The position numbers were made by a program, and so were the translations under genes. Below are positions 15,101-22,971 of a stretch of DNA of 64,000 nt, piece by piece. The notes below the pieces were generated by a model, which saw only the letters and a list, made by a program, of their open reading frames with translations, did no database searches and was not told the origin of the DNA. Positions within the stretch are counted from its first letter, which is position 1. Every line of letters starts with the position of its first letter. Origin of the DNA: Luteibacter sp. SG786 (GTDB lineage Bacteria > Pseudomonadota > Gammaproteobacteria > Xanthomonadales > Rhodanobacteraceae); the NCBI RefSeq assembly GCF_011759605.1, contig NZ_JAAOYX010000002.1, positions 496,001-560,000 of the forward strand, written 5' to 3'.

Positions 15101-18095
15101 TCAGGACCGACACGAAGCGCGTTTCGACGATGGCCTGTTTCAGGCCCTGCAGTTCGATGCGCTTCGCGCCCGGATCGATGGCCACGAGGTTCACGGTGCG
15201 CTTCGCATCGCGGCTCACGTAATCCAGGTTGTCCACCGACTTGTATCCCACCAGCCAGTCGTTGGAAGACACCATGCCCTGCGTGGCGGCGGCCACGCTG
15301 CGCCCGCCCTCGGCTTCATACGCCTTGGCGAGGAAGTAGAGCTGGTAGGTGGCGTCGGCATAGCGCGTGAGATCGAGCGCGAACTCCGCGTGGCCCTTGT
15401 CGTCGGTTTTCGCGTCGGCCAGTTTCTCCTCGAAACCCTCCTTGGCGCGACGGATGTCGTAGAAGCGGTAGTCCTTATAGCTCGGGAACGACGGGAACGC
15501 CGGACGGAGCACGAGCGAACCTTCCACCCGGCGATTTGCCGCCGGTGTACCGAACAGGTTCTGCACATCCACCAGCGCCTTCAACTCCGCGGGCTTCACC
15601 CATCCCTCCGCCACCGTCGTGGAAAGCTTCGCGGCCACCTTCATCCGGTCGGGCTGGAACTCCTTCACCTGCACCGTGGTACTGCCGATCTGGGAATACG
15701 GCTTGCCGTCCTTGGCAATGTAGAGGTTCACCGTCCAGTTGCCCGTGGGCGAGGTTTCCGCGGTCGTATATGCCATTTCGGCAAAGCCGGCCGTGTCCAT
15801 GGACACGGTTTCCTGGCGCACGGTGGTGCCGCGCGGGTCCACCACTTCGGCGATGAGCGGCATGCCTGCCACGCTGCGCGTCCAGCTGTTGGCCCGCACG
15901 ATCATGCCGATGTGGAAAAGGTCACCGGGGCGGTAGATGCCGCGGTCGGAGAAGAGATACCCCGACAACTGGCCCTGGCTGTGCGCATTGGGCTCGCCGC
16001 CGATGTCGAAACGGGAAAAATCCAGGGACCGGTCGTACGAGCCGATCGGGAGGAACGAAAGATCCTCGCCCTGGCGTACCACGAACATCGCCGGTGCCTT
16101 CTCCTGCGTGAACCCTGCGAGATTGGCGAAATGCGCACTTCCGCCGGCGTCCGTGGCCTGGGTGAACAGCGTGCTGCCGTTCCTGGCGATGACGGACACC
16201 GAAGCACCGGCAACCGGGGCGCCGCTGCGGATGGACTGGACGAACAGATCGTAGCTGCCGTCGAGCGACTTCTTCGCGATCATGCCCAGGTCGGTGATGA
16301 CGACGAGGCGTTCGTCCCGCGGCGCGTCGTACATCATGCCGTCGTTCTCTTCCTCGGCGGCGGCCGCGGTGGCCGCCGCATCGGGATCGCCGCCGGCCTC
16401 GCGGGCAGCGGCTTCGCGGGCCGCCTTTTCGCGCGCGGCGCGTGCGGCCTCGGCGGCCTTCGGGTCGAAGCCGGCGAGCTTCAGGAGGAACACGCCGCGC
16501 TTGCCTGAAGCAAGGTACTTGCCCAGGTCGAATCCTTCGTAATGTGCCTTGCCCGGTCCTTCGTCCGGGAAGGACACCTTGCTCACGAAACGGTCGACGA
16601 TGTGATCCGGCGTGAAGCTGTACATCTCAGGTTTCGTGTACGTGCCGGAATTGAGCGAAACGAGGTGCTGCAGCTGGTCGGGCAGCACCCGTCCGACCTC
16701 GATGCGCATGCCCGGCATGTTGCGCGACACCACGGAAACGCGGTGGTCGCCGCTCAGCGACAGCAGGGAACCGTCGGCCATGAAGCGCAGCAGTTTGGGA
16801 TAATCCGGCACGGTGAGCAGGTCTGCCCGTGCCTTGGGCATCACGTAGCCACCGAAGGATGTCATGCCCTTGTCCACGCGCACGTAGATGCGCTGGCCCG
16901 GCTGGGCGTGGTAACGGAAGCTCTGCGTTTCGGACCAGTCGTTTTCCGTCGGAACGATCTCCGGCTTCAGCCGCGTGAAGTCACGCAGGTCGGCATCGCC
17001 GATGGCGTCGACGCCGTAGTGCTTGTGGTCGTCCATGGGCAGCGCCCACACCTGCAGTTTCTTCGCCAGCTCGGCGTCGCTCACCGGGCCGCCAAACTGC
17101 ATCACCACCACCTGCTCGGGCTCGAAGCGCTCGTTGTCCACCAGAGTGGCCGACACCTCGTCGAGTTTCAGGCTGTAAAGGCCGGGCACGCGCACCGAGG
17201 TTTCCAGTTCCTTTTCCGTGCCGTCGCCGCCACGGCTGGAACGGACGCCGTCGTCGAGCTTCAGGGCCACCGATCCGTCGTCGCGAGGCAGTTGCAGCGG
17301 CTGCGAATGGACGAAGGCGTTGAGCCGCTGCTCGTCGTAGGTCACCGTGAACTTGAGATCGCTGCCGCGCTTCTCGTTGCCGTTGCGCAGTTCCAGGGAC
17401 AGCCGTTTCTCCAGTTGCGCCGAGTCCACCGGGTAGTTGAACCCGAGTTGCACGATGGTTTTCTTGCGGGTCGGGTCCTGCGGGTCCTGGTAGAACTCGC
17501 CGTTCACCACGCGAGCGGTGAACGGCGCGGTTTCGAAGGCGAATTGGTCGTCGGCGAGGAGCGCCTGCGGCGCAAACACTTTCGCCTTGTCGAAACGAAC
17601 GCTCACCTTCCGGCCGACGGGCCAGTCGCCCGCCGGGGTGAAACGCAGCACCCGGTCGTTTTCCCAGGCCCACTGGCCGGGCAGCTTCGGGTCCATGGCT
17701 ATGCCGTCCGTCACCGGCTTGCCGAGCGATTCCAGCCTTGCCGCCGAGGCCGAGAAGGTCACGACCAGGGGATGGATCGTGATGGGGGTATTGGCGTAGT
17801 CGGTGATCTGCGGCGCGGGCGCCTCGAAGGTGATGCGCTCGGGTTCGGCAGGCCGCGGCCGGTTCTGCCACCAGTGCCAACCAAACCAGCATGCGCCGGC
17901 CAGCAGCAGGGCACCGGCAACGGTCGCGGTAAATTTCAGGGGGTGGCTGCGCGCCGCGCGGCCGGTGGCGGGCACCCAGGCCGGCGCCGACCAGGACACA
18001 TTGCCGAAAAGGGGCCGCAACGCCCAGGCCAGTGCCCGGAAAAGGCCGCGGACGAGGCGCAGCGGCAATAAAGCGATGAAGCGAAGCAAGTCCAT
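12102..18095 (-). CDS. yfhM: Bacterial alpha-2-macroglobulin (YfhM-type)
   Basis: A 1997-residue periplasmic protease-trapping protein. A basic N-terminus is followed by one hydrophobic segment (about residues 55-75) that contains LLLAGAC, so it is anchored as a transmembrane protein or possibly a lipoprotein. The MG domains, the bait region, and the thioester domain with the CTEQ motif (FPHYCTEQVISAAMP) are all present, so covalent trapping should work. Start ATG 18095 follows GGAAGGGAAA. It is about 340 residues longer than E. coli YfhM, partly because of an Ala/Glu-rich coiled stretch near residue 540 and an Asp/Glu/Ser-rich tract near the C-terminus. Partner gene pbpC follows. Confidence 0.94.
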   Translation of the reverse strand: MDLLRFIALLPLRLVRGLFRALAWALRPLFGNVSWSAPAWVPATGRAARSHPLKFTATVAGALLLAGACWFGWHWWQNRPRPAEPERITFEAPAPQITDYANTPITIHPLVVTFSASAARLESLGKPVTDGIAMDPKLPGQWAWENDRVLRFTPAGDWPVGRKVSVRFDKAKVFAPQALLADDQFAFETAPFTARVVNGEFYQDPQDPTRKKTIVQLGFNYPVDSAQLEKRLSLELRNGNEKRGSDLKFTVTYDEQRLNAFVHSQPLQLPRDDGSVALKLDDGVRSSRGGDGTEKELETSVRVPGLYSLKLDEVSATLVDNERFEPEQVVVMQFGGPVSDAELAKKLQVWALPMDDHKHYGVDAIGDADLRDFTRLKPEIVPTENDWSETQSFRYHAQPGQRIYVRVDKGMTSFGGYVMPKARADLLTVPDYPKLLRFMADGSLLSLSGDHRVSVVSRNMPGMRIEVGRVLPDQLQHLVSLNSGTYTKPEMYSFTPDHIVDRFVSKVSFPDEGPGKAHYEGFDLGKYLASGKRGVFLLKLAGFDPKAAEAARAAREKAAREAAAREAGGDPDAAATAAAAEEENDGMMYDAPRDERLVVITDLGMIAKKSLDGSYDLFVQSIRSGAPVAGASVSVIARNGSTLFTQATDAGGSAHFANLAGFTQEKAPAMFVVRQGEDLSFLPIGSYDRSLDFSRFDIGGEPNAHSQGQLSGYLFSDRGIYRPGDLFHIGMIVRANSWTRSVAGMPLIAEVVDPRGTTVRQETVSMDTAGFAEMAYTTAETSPTGNWTVNLYIAKDGKPYSQIGSTTVQVKEFQPDRMKVAAKLSTTVAEGWVKPAELKALVDVQNLFGTPAANRRVEGSLVLRPAFPSFPSYKDYRFYDIRRAKEGFEEKLADAKTDDKGHAEFALDLTRYADATYQLYFLAKAYEAEGGRSVAAATQGMVSSNDWLVGYKSVDNLDYVSRDAKRTVNLVAIDPGAKRIELQGLKQAIVETRFVSVLTKQDSGVFKYESKARETTLSETPLTIPAAGLDVVLPTDKPGNFALVVKNADGKEVNRVAWSVAGDGNVSRSLERNAELQLTLSKKDYAPGESVDVAIRAPYAGSGLITIERDKVYAHAWFHADTTSSVQHITVPAGFEGNGYINVQYVRDPSSDEIFMSPLSFGVVPFSVNMDARRDAITVESPALVKPGDTVTFHVTSPTPTRAVVFAVDEGILQVARYKLGDPLQYFFRKRMLEVSTSQILDLIIPDFQKLMGMAAPGGDAEGAIGRQLNPFRRKRDKPVAYWSGIVDVDGSRDLTYKVPDYFNGKLRVMAVAVSPERMGTFEGATTVRGDFVLSPNVPTTLAPGDEAEISVGVANNLTGLGGKDVPVAVNLKLGPQLQIVGDAAKTLSLGEMREGVAIFRVRATDKLGSGNMTFTANYGGKSAKQSVDLSVRPASPMRTDLAFGHVDAHSRGDIASLRDMHDEYAVRDAAFSTVPAVLARGLAAYLVDFPHYCTEQVISAAMPALVFGEHPEFGDVKPAHMQDGSAPPADPVAALFDTLRARQNGQGGFGLWTATPDTHTFATDYAVHYLVEASDRGVAIPRDMLTSADNALRQIAADDSGDALADMRQRAYAIYLLTRQGNVTTNDLASVQRRLQEAYPKEWKNDLAAAWLAASYKLMHQDKLAADLMAGPRKLLTRAPADEAYVYSDYYDAPIRDASVLYLLAKHFPEEARALPPQTVENLVRPLGKGHYNTLSSGMIVLALDAWAKEGGDPAKLSIGAVAANGTVTPIGAPKGAILDAHWTAGTQRLRLVNDADTTAWYGVAQTGFDRKPSTDVRKDGLEITRTYTTLDGKSVDTVNTGDEVNVHVRIRATKDDGVADVAIVDLLPGGFEPVLDTAPVEAAAPEAAAADESSSEESSEEGETEGSESQDDTPAWRSPVGLPESTWKPEYADVREDRVVVYGYASRDVQEFVYRIKATNAGRFVVPPALAQSLYDRTVQARAPGGGTITVERKP

Positions 18096-18519
18096 GGTCG
18101 TTTCCCTTCCTTTCCTCAATCCAGTTGACGGCGTCGTGGCGCGCTGCGGATACGCGAGCAGACCGTCCGTCGCGACTGCGACGGGCGGATTAAGGCCCAC
18201 CTATCCCCTTGCGGACAATGCTGTGCGCAACGTATGCCGCAGCGACGGCGGAATTCTGGCACAGCAAAGGCAGTGCGCGCGCCGTTGCCTCCTGAATACA
18301 CAATAGAAATATTCTGAAAAGAAGACCGAATTACTTCGTGCGTGACGTGGCTCACGCTGACCGCGTAACGTCATGTAACGCGTGGTTATCTTGCTTTATC
18401 TTCGCCACGTCCCTCGGCTTTCGGGCGGAATGGCAGGCGCGCAGGGATCGCCCTTGCCGCCATGAACGCCCGGCGCCGGGGAATCAGGGGGCGGACGCAG
18501 GGGCCTGACGGTAGAAACG
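18096..18519. other. Divergent 424-bp intergenic region
   Basis: No convincing gene. The stretch between yfhM (minus) and the HWE kinase (plus) should hold both promoters; an AT-richer part lies at about 18290-18340. At 18342-18355 GTGACGTGGCTCAC matches the GTGA-N6-TCAC core of CRP/Clp sites. Small frames here (for example 18116-18355) have no family features. Confidence 0.5.
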
Positions 18520-19170
18520 ATGAGCGACGATGCGACCAGTTCCCTCAACGACGTGATGACGTTGCGCAACATGGCACGCGCCCAACGGGTGGTGATCGAT
18601 GATCTGAACCATCGGATGAAGAATATCCTCATGGTCGTGCAGGCCATGGCGCGGCAGAGCTTTCGTTGCGACCGTCCCCTCGACTGCTCGATGGACGCCT
18701 TCGAGAGCCGCTTGCGTGCTCTCGCCAGCGCCCACGACCTGTTGCAGGCTGGGCCCTCCCGGCACGTAGCGTTCTTCAGCATGGTGGAATCCACCATCGC
18801 ACCGCACGACCCGGGCAATGCCCGCGTGAGCTTTTCCGGGCCGCCGCTGGTGCTGGACGGCGAAACCGCCGTGGCCGTGGCCATGGCACTGCACGAACTG
18901 ATGACCAATGCGAGCAAATACGGGGCTCTTTCAACAGCCTCCGGCACGGTGACCCTCGCCTGGACCTTCTCTTCCCGAACAGACGGCGGCCGGGTAAGGC
19001 TGGAGTGGAAGGAGCGCGGCGGCCCGCCGGTGAAGCCGCCGCTCCGTCGGGGGTTCGGCACCCGGTTCATCGAAAGGACGCTGGCGTGCGAGGCGCATGG
19101 CGAGGCGGCCGTACGCTTCGAGCCGGACGGGGTTCGGGCCGTTTTCGAGGCGCCCGCCCGACCGGCCTGA
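18520..19170 (+). CDS. Orphan HWE-family sensor histidine kinase core
   Basis: A 216-residue cytosolic kinase of the HWE/HisKA_2 type. The phospho-acceptor helix is DDLNHRMKNILMVVQAMARQ (about residues 28-47), the ATP-binding N box is ALHELMTNASKYGALS, the family-defining W-x-E is in RLEWKERGGPP, and GFGTRFIERTL closes the ATP lid. There is no sensor (PAS, GAF or membrane) domain and no neighbouring response regulator, so the input and partner are unknown. It might be stimulated by protein-protein contact. It lies 112 bp upstream of the ECF42 module in the same direction. Confidence 0.88.
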   Translation: MSDDATSSLNDVMTLRNMARAQRVVIDDLNHRMKNILMVVQAMARQSFRCDRPLDCSMDAFESRLRALASAHDLLQAGPSRHVAFFSMVESTIAPHDPGNARVSFSGPPLVLDGETAVAVAMALHELMTNASKYGALSTASGTVTLAWTFSSRTDGGRVRLEWKERGGPPVKPPLRRGFGTRFIERTLACEAHGEAAVRFEPDGVRAVFEAPARPA

Positions 19171-19209
19171 CCCTCCCGGGCAACGCATCGAATAAATGTC
19201 GGTCGCCCT

Positions 19210-19236
19210 TGTCGATCCGACGGGTTCACAATCGAC
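19210..19236 (+). promoter_or_regulatory. Candidate ECF42-dependent promoter
   Basis: TGTCGA (19210-19215), 17 bp, then CGAC (19233-19236), 46 bp before the first DGPF gene. As I recall, TGTCGA at -35 and a CGA-type -10 is the reported signature of ECF42 target promoters, which would make the module autoregulated. Confidence 0.6.
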
Positions 19237-19282
19237 GTCTCCATGAAAGGCCGGAGTCCCGGCTTCGCGTAGGAGAACGACG

Positions 19283-19714
19283 ATGCGATTCATGGTGATG
19301 GTGAGAGCGACATCCGCCTCGGAGGCCGGCGAGATGCCGAGTGAGGCATTGCTCACGGCCATGGGCCATTTCAATGAGGAGATGTGCCGGGCCGGGGTAA
19401 TGCTGGCAGGCGAGGGCTTGCACCCTAGCAGCGCCGGGGCCCGCGTGCGTTTCCTCGGCGATCGCCGCGAGGTGATCGACGGACCGTTCGCGGAAACCCG
19501 CGAGCTCATCGCCGGATTCTGGTTGATCCAGGCGCGCTCGCTCGACGAGGCGATCGAGTGGATGAAACGAGCGCCCAACCCGTTCGAAGGCGGCATCGAC
19601 TCAGAAATTGAGATTCGCCGCGTCTACGATGCCGACGACTTCGGCGCGGAATTCACGCCCGAGGCGCGCGCGCAGGAGGAACGGCTGCGCGCCGAACTGG
19701 CATCCCGTCAATAA
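19283..19714 (+). CDS. DGPF/YCII-domain protein
   Basis: A 143-residue single-domain protein of the YCII-related (DGPF) family. MRFMVMVRATSASEAGE begins the ferredoxin-like fold and VIDGPFAETRELIAGFWLIQ carries the DGPF signature. Function is unknown; such proteins are the conserved neighbours and targets of ECF42 sigma factors. It is the first gene of a four-gene plus-strand run ending in that sigma factor, and a candidate ECF42 promoter lies upstream. Start ATG 19283 follows AGGAGAACGACG. Confidence 0.9.
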   Translation: MRFMVMVRATSASEAGEMPSEALLTAMGHFNEEMCRAGVMLAGEGLHPSSAGARVRFLGDRREVIDGPFAETRELIAGFWLIQARSLDEAIEWMKRAPNPFEGGIDSEIEIRRVYDADDFGAEFTPEARAQEERLRAELASRQ

Positions 19715-19747
19715 CAAGTACCCCCAACAAACGAAAGGAGTCCACAC

Positions 19748-20200
19748 ATGCATATCCAGCCTTACCTGTTCTTCAACGGTAACTGCGAAGAAGCATTCAA
19801 ATTCTACGAGAAGGCCCTCGGCGGGAAGATCAACGAATTGCATCGCTACAAGGACATGCCCCCACAGGAGGGTGGCGACGACAACGGTTGTGGCCCGATG
19901 ACGCCGGAGCAGAAGGCGAAATTCGACGAGAGCATCATGCACGTCAACCTCACCGTCGACGGCCAGATGATGCTCATGGGCTCGGACAGCCCGCAGGATG
20001 AAGGTACCGTCCGTGGCCTCTCCATCTCCATCGGCATCGAGGATGTCGAGAAGGGCCGCAAGGTCTTCGAGGCGCTATCCGAAGGAGGCGAGGTGAAGAT
20101 GCCGTTCCAGGAAACCTTCTGGGCGAAGGGCTTCGGCATGTGCACCGACAAGTTCGGCGTGCCGTGGATGGTCAACGCAGGCGACAAACCCAGTCCGTAA
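19748..20200 (+). CDS. PhnB-like VOC protein
   Basis: A 150-residue protein of the 3-demethylubiquinone-9-methyltransferase-like/PhnB branch of the VOC superfamily: YLFFNGNCEEAFKFYEKALG, SIMHVNLTVDGQMMLMGSD, and the C-terminal FWAKGFGMCTDKFGVPWMVN. Activity unassigned. It has a strong ribosome site (AAAGGAG, 19735-19741) and lies 33 bp after the DGPF gene and 10 bp before the tandem YCII gene, so it is part of the ECF42 operon. Confidence 0.9.
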   Translation: MHIQPYLFFNGNCEEAFKFYEKALGGKINELHRYKDMPPQEGGDDNGCGPMTPEQKAKFDESIMHVNLTVDGQMMLMGSDSPQDEGTVRGLSISIGIEDVEKGRKVFEALSEGGEVKMPFQETFWAKGFGMCTDKFGVPWMVNAGDKPSP

Positions 20201-20210
20201 GGAGTGAGCC

Positions 20211-20975
20211 ATGCAGTTCCTCATCGTCCGCAAGGCGGACCATGACAGCGAGGCCGGCGTGAAGCCGAGCCGCGAATTGATCGACGCCATGGGCGACTAC
20301 ATCGACACGCTGGCGGCCGAGGGCCGGCTGCTGGCCGGCGAAGGGCTGAAGCCGAGCAGCACCGGGCTGCGTGTCACGTTCGCTCCGGGGCGCAAGGCGG
20401 TGACGGTGGATGGTCCCTTTGCCGAAACGAAGGAGCTGGTGGCCGGCTTCACCATCATCGAGGCCGATTCCATGGAAGAGGCCGTGGCGTGGGTGAAGGG
20501 TTGGCCGGCGGAAGACGCCAATGGGCAGGCCGAGATAGAAATCCGCCCGATCGGCTGTCCCGGGGGGTTGTCCGGTTTCGGCAATCCGAGCGAGGAGGAT
20601 TCGCCCAAGCCACGCTACATCGTCATGCTCAAGGCGAACGAGCGCAGCGAAACCGACTGGAACCCCGGTCCGGAGATCCTCGGCCGCATGAGCGAGGCCA
20701 ACCGGGCGGGACACGAAGCCGGCTTCCTCATCGCCGGCCACGGCCTGTCTTCCAGCCGGCATGCGAAACGCGTCAGCTTTTCCGGAGGCAAGGCGACGGT
20801 GCTCGACGGCCCCTTCGCCGAGATCAAGGAAATGGTGGCCGGCTTCTGGGTGCTCAGGGTGGGCAGCATCGACGACGTCATTGCCTGGACGGAAACCTTT
20901 CCATTTCCGGACGGCGACGATGCCCGCCTCGAGATCCGCGAGCTGTGGCGGATGGAAGACCTGATCCCCGCGTAA
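20211..20975 (+). CDS. Tandem YCII/DGPF two-domain protein
   Basis: A 254-residue fusion of two YCII-like domains. Domain 1 (about 1-115) contains VTVDGPFAETKELVAGFTII and domain 2 (about 135-250) contains TVLDGPFAEIKEMVAGFWVL, each with its own GEGLKPSSTG or GHGLSSSRHA loop. Single-domain relatives are the rule, so this is an in-frame fusion of two paralogues joined by a linker rich in Pro, Gly and Ser. Role unknown; probably part of the ECF42 regulon. RBS AAGGAG precedes ATG 20211. Confidence 0.9.
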   Translation: MQFLIVRKADHDSEAGVKPSRELIDAMGDYIDTLAAEGRLLAGEGLKPSSTGLRVTFAPGRKAVTVDGPFAETKELVAGFTIIEADSMEEAVAWVKGWPAEDANGQAEIEIRPIGCPGGLSGFGNPSEEDSPKPRYIVMLKANERSETDWNPGPEILGRMSEANRAGHEAGFLIAGHGLSSSRHAKRVSFSGGKATVLDGPFAEIKEMVAGFWVLRVGSIDDVIAWTETFPFPDGDDARLEIRELWRMEDLIPA

Positions 20976-21009
20976 TTGCCGCAACGCGGCTTGCCACGCA
21001 TGACGGCGA

Positions 21010-22302
21010 ATGCTGTCATGCGTGGTCATGACCACGCACGACACCCACCGCGCCATCGACGCGATCTGGAAGATCGAATCGCCGCGGCTGATCGCGACGA
21101 TCGCGCGCATGGTCCGCGACCTCGACCTGGCCGAGGAACTGGCCCAGGACGCACTCGTCTCCGCGCTGGAGCAATGGCCGCGCGACGGCGTGCCGCGCAA
21201 TCCCGGCGCCTGGCTCACCCAGGCCGCGAAACATCGCGCAGTGGACCGCATCCGGCGCGAGCGCATGGCCGGACGCAAGCTCGAAGCGCTGGGCCAGGAC
21301 ATGGAAGGCCTGCTCGAGTCGCACGACGAGAAACTGATCGACGCGCTCGACGACGACATCGGCGATGACATGCTGCGGTTGATCTTCACCGCCTGCCACC
21401 CCGTGCTGTCGATCGAGGCACGCGTGGCGCTCACCTTGCGCCTTCTGGGCGGCCTCACTACCGACGAGATCGCGCGCGCCTTCATCCTTCCGGAGGCCAC
21501 GGTGGCCCAGCGCATCGTGCGCGCGAAGCGGAGCCTCGCTGCCGAATCGGTGGCTTACGAGGTGCCGCGCGGCGAGGCCCTGAAGGAACGCCTCGCGTCG
21601 GTGCTGCGCGTGCTGTACCTCATCTTCAACGAGGGCTATGCCGCCACCGCCGGTGGCGACTGGATGCGCCCCGCATTGTGCGAAGAGGCCCAGCGCCTGG
21701 GCCGCGTGCTCGCCGAGCTGATGCCGGCCGAACCGGAAGTGCACGGCCTGATCGCACTCATGGAGATCCAGGCATCGCGCACTGGCGCGCGCACGGACGC
21801 CGACGGCGCACCCATCCTGCTGCTCGACCAGGACCGGAGCCGCTGGAACCGCCTGCTTATCGGCCGAGGCCTGAAGGCGCTGGAGCGGGCGGAAAAACTG
21901 GGTGGCGCGCGCGGGCCCTATGCCTTACAGGCCGCGATTGCCGCCTGCCATGCACGCGCCGCGCGCGCCGAGGACACCGACTGGCCGCGCATCGCCGCCC
22001 TCTACGCGGAACTGGTGGGTGTGCTTCCGTCCCCGGTGGTCGAACTCAACCGGGCCGTGGCGGTATCGATGGCGGAAGGACCGGGAGCGGCCTTGCCCAT
22101 CGTGGAGTCGCTTCTCGACGAGCCCGCGTTGAAGGACTACCACCTCCTTCCCAGCGTGCACGGCGACCTTCTCTTCCGCCTGGGCCGGCCGGTGGATGCG
22201 CGCGAAGCTTTTCTCCGCGCCGCCGGCATGACGCGCAACGACCGCGAGCGCCGGCTCCTGGAATCCCGCGCCGAAGCCTGCGCCTTGCCCGTCCAGAGCT
22301 GA
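21010..22302 (+). CDS. ECF42-type RNA polymerase sigma factor
   Basis: A 430-residue extracytoplasmic-function sigma factor with a long C-terminal extension. Sigma region 2 is at about 20-90 (LAEELAQDALVSALEQWP, then NPGAWLTQAAKHRAVDRIRR), region 4 at about 120-180 (LRLLGGLTTDEIARAFILPE, then ATVAQRIVRAKRSL), and residues 190-425 form the helical, TPR-like domain that defines ECF42 and contains the LYLIFNEGYAA motif. No anti-sigma gene is near, consistent with the group, where the extension itself is thought to control activity. Start could be 21010 or the ATG at 21028; neither has a good ribosome site. Confidence 0.92.
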   Translation: MLSCVVMTTHDTHRAIDAIWKIESPRLIATIARMVRDLDLAEELAQDALVSALEQWPRDGVPRNPGAWLTQAAKHRAVDRIRRERMAGRKLEALGQDMEGLLESHDEKLIDALDDDIGDDMLRLIFTACHPVLSIEARVALTLRLLGGLTTDEIARAFILPEATVAQRIVRAKRSLAAESVAYEVPRGEALKERLASVLRVLYLIFNEGYAATAGGDWMRPALCEEAQRLGRVLAELMPAEPEVHGLIALMEIQASRTGARTDADGAPILLLDQDRSRWNRLLIGRGLKALERAEKLGGARGPYALQAAIAACHARAARAEDTDWPRIAALYAELVGVLPSPVVELNRAVAVSMAEGPGAALPIVESLLDEPALKDYHLLPSVHGDLLFRLGRPVDAREAFLRAAGMTRNDRERRLLESRAEACALPVQS

Positions 22303-22342
22303 CCTTCCCCAGGTTGGAATCCCTGCGGCAGCCATGGTAGCT

Positions 22343-22364
22343 TTGCATCGCAAATGCAATGCAA
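22343..22364. promoter_or_regulatory. Likely autoregulatory operator of the toxin-antitoxin pair
   Basis: TTGCAT (22343-22348), five bases, then ATGCAATGCAA (22354-22364): an inverted repeat plus a direct extra half-site, ending 10 nt before the antitoxin start. RHH antitoxins normally bind such sites to repress their own operon. Confidence 0.5.
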
Positions 22365-22373
22365 GGACACGCC

Positions 22374-22649
22374 ATGAAGACCGCCACCTTCCCCTCGATC
22401 CGTATCGAGCCCGAGTTTCGTCAGCGAGCGGAAGCGGTGCTCGGTCAGGAAGAAACGCTCTCCGCATTCATCGAAACGGCTGTTGCGGAGGCGGTGGAAC
22501 GACGCGCCATGCAGAAAGAGTTCCTGGCGCGCGGCCTTGCCTCACTGGCCCAGGCGGAGCGCACCGGCAGCTACCACGCCGCCGCGGACGTACATAAGGA
22601 GGCCGCGGCGCGTATCGCTGCCGCCAAGAGGAAAAAGGGAGAGGGATGA
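22374..22649 (+). CDS. RHH/CopG-like antitoxin
   Basis: A 91-residue protein with the ribbon-helix-helix start TATFPSIRIEPEFRQRAEAV followed by helices (LSAFIETAVAEAVERRA) and a basic, Ala-rich tail that would wrap the toxin. It resembles YacA/CopG-type antitoxins of ParE/RelE pairs. Start ATG 22374 follows CAAGGACACGCC. The last codons overlap the toxin start in an ATGA, which enforces balanced translation. Confidence 0.82.
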   Translation: MKTATFPSIRIEPEFRQRAEAVLGQEETLSAFIETAVAEAVERRAMQKEFLARGLASLAQAERTGSYHAAADVHKEAAARIAAAKRKKGEG

Positions 22650-22945
22650 AGTTCGAGGTTCGCTACACGGACGGCGCGCGGGCCGATCTACTTCGACTGA
22701 CCGATTTTCTCGCTGCGAAAGACCCGGACGTGGCCGACCGGGCGATCCAGACGCTGGTTCGTGCCGTGGGCATCCTCGAGGAATTTCCCTACACCTGCCG
22801 ACGAGCCGGCGCGGACGATCCGTTCCTCCGCGAGCTCGTCGTTCCGTTCGGCGGCAACGGCTATGTCGTGCTGTTCCATATCGGCGTCGAGCACGTCACC
22901 TTGCTGGCACTTCGCCACCAGCGCGAGGACGACTACTTCCTTTAG
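22646..22945 (+). CDS. RelE/ParE-superfamily toxin
   Basis: A 99-residue protein with the RelE/ParE fold pattern: FEVRYTDGARADLLRLTDFL, the mid helix DVADRAIQTLVRAVGILEEFP, and the beta strands GYVVLFHIGVEHVTLLALRHQREDDY with the usual His/Arg-rich C-terminal end. ParE members inhibit gyrase and RelE members cut mRNA; which applies cannot be told here. Translation is coupled to the antitoxin through ATGA at 22646. Confidence 0.85.
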   Translation: MKFEVRYTDGARADLLRLTDFLAAKDPDVADRAIQTLVRAVGILEEFPYTCRRAGADDPFLRELVVPFGGNGYVVLFHIGVEHVTLLALRHQREDDYFL

Positions 22946-22971
22946 CCGGCACGAATAGCCAGCACGAACGC

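Noticed and set aside
18116-18355. Possible 79-residue minus-strand protein upstream of yfhM
   Set aside because: No family features, no ribosome site and it overlaps the yfhM promoter region.
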